A DNA stretch of 64,000 nt, from NCBI GenBank assembly GCA_034769895.1, contig CM068371.1:401651469-401715468 (forward strand), read 5' to 3'. The notes under the pieces were generated by a model that did not search any database, had not been told where the DNA came from, and saw only the letters and a program-made list of their open reading frames with translations. Positions 58,180 through 64,000 of the stretch are shown piece after piece (position 1 is the stretch's first letter; each line of letters opens with the position of its first letter). The position numbers were made by a program, and so were the translations under genes. The stretch comes from Magicicada septendecula. Lineage: Eukaryota; Arthropoda; Insecta; Hemiptera; Cicadidae.

Positions 58180-61100
58180 GACGGAAGCATAAGATTCTTT
58201 GCATTTGTGAAAGTTATGTGAAATTTGTAATAAAATATTTATCTTTTAAAATCAGGATGAAATTAATATTTAATAGTTATAATGTAGTTATTATGAATAT
58301 AAGAATTTTATAGGTCTAATTATTCGTAGATAGTTTCAAGAACATTTTAATTATGAATTATATGATAACGTTTACCTCGTCGTTATGTAAGGTTGTATTG
58401 CTGATGAATTCATACAATGAAGAAAAGAAAAAGAAAAAAGATAAACAACATATTTGAGCAAACATCACAACAACCTGTTAAAGGTGTGTAACGCAAAAAT
58501 TGAGCAATCGCAAATTTTACGAAATCAAACTATGCTGAACGCAAAGAAATGTGTATGCTTTAGAAAGCGGGGAGGTAGTGAAACGCCTGTACCGTTAGGC
58601 GGCGTTACATGAAAGAAATTAACTTGTAAAAAAGCTGTAGAGTATAGCGGTAGGTTAGCAACGCCGGCCTTGGGGCTGACGTCTATAAGGAAGGTAATAT
58701 TAGGCTAAGTCACGTTTTGGGACATAACTATCATAAAATGTATTATTCGCTAGGATATTAGGGGTGTTTGCCAATGTTGTAAACTTTAAGTACATGTAAC
58801 AATAGATACCGTTATGTTCGAGAGAGCGATGTAAGAGTGAGATAGATAGTGACGCTAGTTTTTTAAGCACGTGAGACGCAAAAAACGTTCGGCAAATCAG
58901 AGGAAGCGTCAGGTGTTGCGCGGGAGGTTTTCGCTAAGGAGATTGGGCGATTTTGTATTTAGCGCTAGTCTAAACCTATGGGATTGTTTTCTATCGAGAC
59001 TTGATAAGGGAAATTCAAAGCCTAGTATAAAAATATAAATTTGGAAAGAAATCAGGCAGTCTTCTTTTATATCGGCGAAACTACACTGAAGAGACTCGCG
59101 TGCGCTGTTTTGCGTTAACTATATAGATATAAATTTTATTAGTAATTTAAAGAATAAAGTAGATTCGCAGCAGTAAACAGAAGTACGGGAACGCGATAAT
59201 TGCTAACGCTAAATTTATAAAGTTTAATATACAGTAATAAGTTAATGAGTGAATGTTCGGAGTAGTAACGAACAACGAGAAGTAAATACTACATATAAAT
59301 GTTCATGAATACGATATGTTGTGGTGAAATCACTGAAGAAAACGAATTAGTTCGGGTTAAATTCACGACGGTATGAGATAATCGAGACGCACGCGACGCG
59401 AACTGTGTTAGATGCACTTAATGTAAATTCAAGAATACGTTGTAAACCAGAGTGTATAATTATACGACATAATTGTATGTATCACCAATATGTCAAGTGT
59501 AGTGTACATCTGTGATAAAGTGAATTAGTGCATTCATAACCAGGATTAACGCGCAACAAACAGCTGCTGACGACTCACCGTCATGCAACACCTTAAGGAC
59601 TACGCACATCGGAAGCATTCTCCACGCAAGTAACAAATAAATGAACATTTGATTCAATATTGTTTTATAAATATATATATTTGTAATCAAATATAGTGAC
59701 TCAATTTGTCTAAAAAGAACTCATTGCCACGAAATAATATTCAAATTGTAAGGCAAAACTATTCAAGTTATGTTAAAGAAATTTGTAGTATATAAATGCA
59801 AATGAATCATTAAAAGGTGATTGATATATTTTAATTTGTGTTTATTATTACTGGCGCCCTGAGGTACAATAAAGAGTCGGTACACTGGAGTAAGTGTTAT
59901 AGTCTATTGAGTAGAAATATTAATATTATCAGTGATTAAAGTAGTTTGTAAACCTTACTTCTTACATGCTCATAGGCCAACATAATATGCAAATCAACAA
60001 TTTAACTCTTTCGTATAGGCCTATCAAGTAGTGTATTACAGGTGTAAAGATAACGCTTGCGACATTCTGACTACTGCAAAGTGCAGAACATCACTTGTGA
60101 TGTTTACTACTACGAATATTTGAATTCACAATGAAAACTGATTCAAATATAACATTTGACATTAAAACAAATATTTTCTATACACGATATTCAGCCGAAC
60201 GACGAATAGTTAAATCCCCGCTCAAGATATTTTTAAATTTTACATAAGTCAGCTAAGAATAACGTTCGGTATTGTTTGTATAATTAAAAATGTAAACTGG
60301 ATTGGTTTTCTTCTTTGGGAATAGTCATTATCCGTATCCGTGTACTCTATATCTGCTACTGTTCTACCAGTAGTGTTTTTTTAACTCTCACTGCCCCGGT
60401 CTGCGAATTGATCTCTTTCATGTCGGGCTTTTGTTTGTGGCTATTTTGGCAGACATGTAATCCATTATTCAGATGATATCGTGCAGTCACGTCTATTGAT
60501 ACCGATCCAGTCACCTGTTTATCGTTCCTTCCTTATATCGTTTATTTTACTTGTTTTGTTTTGATAGTTTCTGCTATCATTTCAGCATTGTACAGAGGTG
60601 TGCAAATGATTAGACTCAAACTAGGAATTTAAAACAAACGTATACCTATTTTTCTACAAATCTATTTTATTGACGTATGAGTTAATGTTGACTATTCTTT
60701 ATCCTTTATTCGTTATAATCGTTGCGGTGTGGTTTGGTATGTTTTTCATAAGAGTTTCACAGCTTGTCTTGATGACATCACCCGTGTTCCACATTTGTCT
60801 TAAGTTCAGCTATGTGCTGAATCGTTGTGGAGACGGTCTTATACTTGAGTTTTTTTCTTAACAACTGCCACGATTTCTTTATACAAGAATATGCGAGCTG
60901 TTACCTGGCCAAGGAAGAACATTGACATTATTTTCTGCCATAAACGTTATGGCTAAATGGGTTTTATGGCAAGGTACCACACAACTCCGAAACCCATCCC
61001 TCATCTTGCATGAAACCATCCATTAGGGAACCAGTCCGTAAACTGAGGAGAAGTTGGATGTTAAAGATTTCTCTATACTGGTCCAGCTTATAATTCCCTG

Positions 61101-63600
61101 TACAATATATAGTCGGACGCAGATCCAAATTATTATTTAGGTTGAGTGTTTCATTGTCTGTGCGATCTTTTAATCGGCATACGTACTGGCCACTCTCATC
61201 ACTTGTTTAGTATATAGAATTACGCGAAAATACAAAAGAATAAAGACAAACTATATTTATTTTGTGGAACCGGGTCTAAATTGCTAGTATATCGTCTGTT
61301 TTCTCTCAAATTTTCTATAAAAAAGAATTATGAAAAGTATAAGGGTATGCTTGGGCGTTAATTATTTACATTCTATTTAAAATATTATGGTATATTTACA
61401 TTGCACTAGTAATTTTCACTCTTTTTTATAACTGCCTTAGCCCAAATCAGTCTTTTGTTGACCAGTGCACGGATAATTTTAATTTTGGCTTCTTTACGTG
61501 GAGTGTGCGTGATAGGCTAGCGATACAAAGTTGTCTCCGAACAATACTTCCATGCCATATGACTTCATAATAGTTCGAAATATTTTCTGCTTTCCATTAG
61601 CCTATGTTTTATTTAGTCACTTGTTTCGGAAATAAAAATTCTGTTGTGCCTTCTGGAACTCATTCTTCCAAAATTACACCCTTGACATCAATAAAACAAT
61701 GAGCGTGGCTTTGAATTTGGACTTGCTTTGACGAGCTTTTTTCTTTCTTACTGGCAAACTTACTGGTTGTACCCAGTATTCTTACTGGGTTTTTTTTCTT
61801 GGCGATGATCGTATTTTCTAGTCCATTGACTGTCGTTTCGTCTTAGGATCAGGTTGGTCATAACTGGTGATTTTTTTTTTGCAAAAGGTAGGGTCAGCTT
61901 CAGATTGCTTCAGCACGTCAGCGCAAATTTACTTATGGCGTTCGTTTTGCTCTGGTGTGAGAACCGAGTGAGAGATCATCTTAGCACAAACTTTTTTGAT
62001 GATGAGGTCCTTACACAAATTTTTCACGTCTTTTTAAATGTTCACGGCTTCAGTTGTCATTCGGACACTCGGTGAGTCGGCGGTCTTTTCGAATAATGTG
62101 GCAGTTTGTTTTCTAAGTTTTTTCGGTTTTTGAAGTGGATATTCGTCCAGGGCGTTCATTGTCTTTCACGTTCTGATGTCCTTCACTGAAAGGATGTTCT
62201 TTTCTACCACTCAAAACACACGTGCACAAGGCACGTTAGCAAGGCACGTGTCTTTCTCGTTAGCCTCAGTAAGTGTTTGAAACCATTCCGGTGTGATTCG
62301 GTCAGTTTTAATAACATTTTCATATTGACTCGTTCCTTAACTTTTAAACTTAGCATTATCCGGCACACAACAGGAAACTCGACTGCACCAATTGATGGCT
62401 CACAATCAACTGACGGCGACAGTGTTACTGTTTGGAATCAGACACGTCCACCAAAGAGCTCACAATCAGTTCCTATGCTTTCTCGGAGAGGTAGAAACAC
62501 AGTGTCGTTATTTAATTGGTACACCTCATACAGTGCTTAAGAAGCGTAGTGTACGCGCTTTGGGGGACCCGATTTTGCCTGTGTGAATATGTGCTGTAAG
62601 CCTAGACATGTAAATGGTTCCATAATTACTCGTTTATAGTTTTACCCCAAAGTCATAATCGCACAAATAACTACGTTTATTATAATGGACGTGGCTTCTT
62701 CTTAAACATTGCACAACTATTCCAGTTAATTGTGGTGTCAAGAGAATTCGATGCCCGATTAAATCGCACAGCGCATATTCGTGATTGCGCGGCAAATACA
62801 GTACGTGAGCCGAAGACAAAGAGAGGTTCACATAACCAAAGTGCAGTCTAATGTAGTGTTTACACGGACAAACCCGCAACTCCAGTATGTGGCCTACTTA
62901 GTTACGTAATTTTCGATTTCTTGTTTATAAATTGCACCGAATGTAGGCCAGCGACAAGTGTAAAGTATTTTAAACAACCGGTAATTATAGACATTACGTG
63001 TCAAGATTTTTAAACATTATCATTCGTAATGAGGTTTTGCATACAAAAACAGTGTCTCGGTACGGGTACGCACTAATTAGATTCTGATATAGGCCTACTT
63101 CGTATGTATCTGTGGGTGCATACAGATAAACATATTTTATACTTGCTCTGAAAACACACACACATTTTAACGCATCTCTCCCTCTTTGTCTCTGCATTCG
63201 TCGTTTTGTACGACTGTTCGGGAATAGGCCTACGCTTTGTCTGCTTGGAAGAGTGACGTAACATAGAAGTGCGTAAGTGACGTTGAGTTGCAGTCGCCCG
63301 ATGGCTCTTCACAGTACTCTTGAATGAAACACTTGACGAATTTTGTCGCCTCGTCAGCACTCGAACGTTGGGAAACTCTATTGTGTTCTGCTCTACCTAA
63401 TAATGTTATTAAGTTCACCATACAGTACTTTTTAATGAACGGAAAAGTGTTCATTTTAACTAAACGCACTGTATTCTTCTCGTATTAAACCATTTTTGAA
63501 GGAACATTGATTCTTAATCGATTTTTCGTCGTATTAGACAAGGCCAGCATTCTTTCCTGAGTTCTCCTCGTAAGGGCTGTACCTCGTAGCTATGATGTAC
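58180..63600. other. No gene seen
   Basis: Five kilobases of AT-rich DNA without a supported exon or repeat family. Possible retroelement traces only: TATAAAAATATAAAT near 59025 and ACTGGCGCCCTGAGG near 59839, the latter like a conventional primer-binding site but not followed by gag. TAGGCCTA occurs at 60016, 63090 and 63225. Confidence 0.35.
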
Positions 63601-63601
63601 A

Positions 63602-64000
63602 TCATCATCATTATTCCTGCATCTCCTAAGTGGAGCATAGGGCATCAATGAACTTCCGCCACCGGACTCTGTTCCGTGCCATCGTCTTGATCTCGGGCCA
63701 GGTCTTCCCTCCTTTCTCCATCCCTTCCGCTATTACACTCCTCCTCCATGTGTTCCTTGGTCTGCCTCTTCTCCTGCTACCTTGTGGGTTCCATTCCAGG
63801 GCTTGTCTTGCTATGTTGTCACTATCTCGTCGTAATGTATGCCCAATCCACTTCCATTTCCTACGACGCATCTCAATGTCAATGGGTGTTTGATGGGTTC
63901 TTCTCCACAGCTCTTCATTGGAGATAACTTGTGGCCACCATATCCTCAGGAAATTCCGCAAACTTCTGTTCACTAATGTTTGGAGTCCGCTAATCAGTTG
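63602..64000 (-). mobile_element. LINE 3' fragment running off the window
   Basis: Open frame from the window edge to 63626. It reads QLISGLQTLVNRSLRNFLRI, then WWPQVISNEELWRRTHQTPI, RRRKWKWIGHTLRRDSDNIA, GSRRRGRPRNTWRRSV and RVRWRKFIDALCST. The frame is unbroken over about 125 codons, so it is the best-preserved LINE tail here. The 3' end has an AATAATGATGATGATG tail. More of the element should lie beyond 64000. Confidence 0.9.

Noticed and set aside
62277-62586. Two overlapping plus-strand frames
   Set aside because: No similarity recognised, no splice or start context, and flanking sequence is not coding-like.

Overview
This is an animal nuclear genome window, most likely from an insect or another arthropod. 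It is AT-rich and intron-scale, with no operons, no recognisable host exon, no rRNA and no tRNA gene. Nearly everything identifiable is a transposable element or its debris. The species cannot be named from this sequence.

Region by region. 1349-15245 is a tandem array of a Ty3/Gypsy-type LTR retrotransposon on the minus strand: truncated leader, LTR1, internal, LTR2, internal, LTR3, with a period of about 6037 bp. Each internal unit carries gag (zinc knuckle, split into two frames) and a protease plus the first part of reverse transcriptase. The rest of RT, RNase H and integrase is missing, so the element is non-autonomous. 15489-23570 holds LINE 3' fragments, a fold-back repeat, a mariner MITE, a dead mariner and a 3.06-kb hAT element with an 8-bp target duplication. 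25.8-43.4 kb holds many 5'-truncated LINE tails on both strands, a hAT MITE with its 8-bp duplication, a near-perfect 99-bp inverted repeat, a two-copy unknown repeat and a solo-LTR candidate. 45835-50650 is a second LTR element, related to the first. It has two nearly identical LTRs, a 4-bp duplication and no coding sequence (a LARD). 50.6-64 kb holds more LINE tails, one with a perfect 25-bp palindromic duplication, and a 45-bp minisatellite.

How the parts relate. The two LTR families share LTR termini, a purine tract, the 3' non-coding internal sequence and what looks like the same pol deletion. They also share an unusual primer-binding site: 3-4 nt inside the 5' LTR, both carry a 14-nt sequence complementary to the 5' end (nt 1-14) of eukaryotic initiator tRNA-Met, not to a tRNA 3' end. 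This implies priming by a short 5' tRNA fragment and is the most interesting signal in the window. A second anomaly is the scattered palindrome TAGGCCTA, found 11 times in unrelated contexts.

Limits: all calls come from reading the sequence. LINE clade assignment (RTE-like) and boundaries of decayed copies are approximate. Stretches called empty are those in which I recognise nothing.
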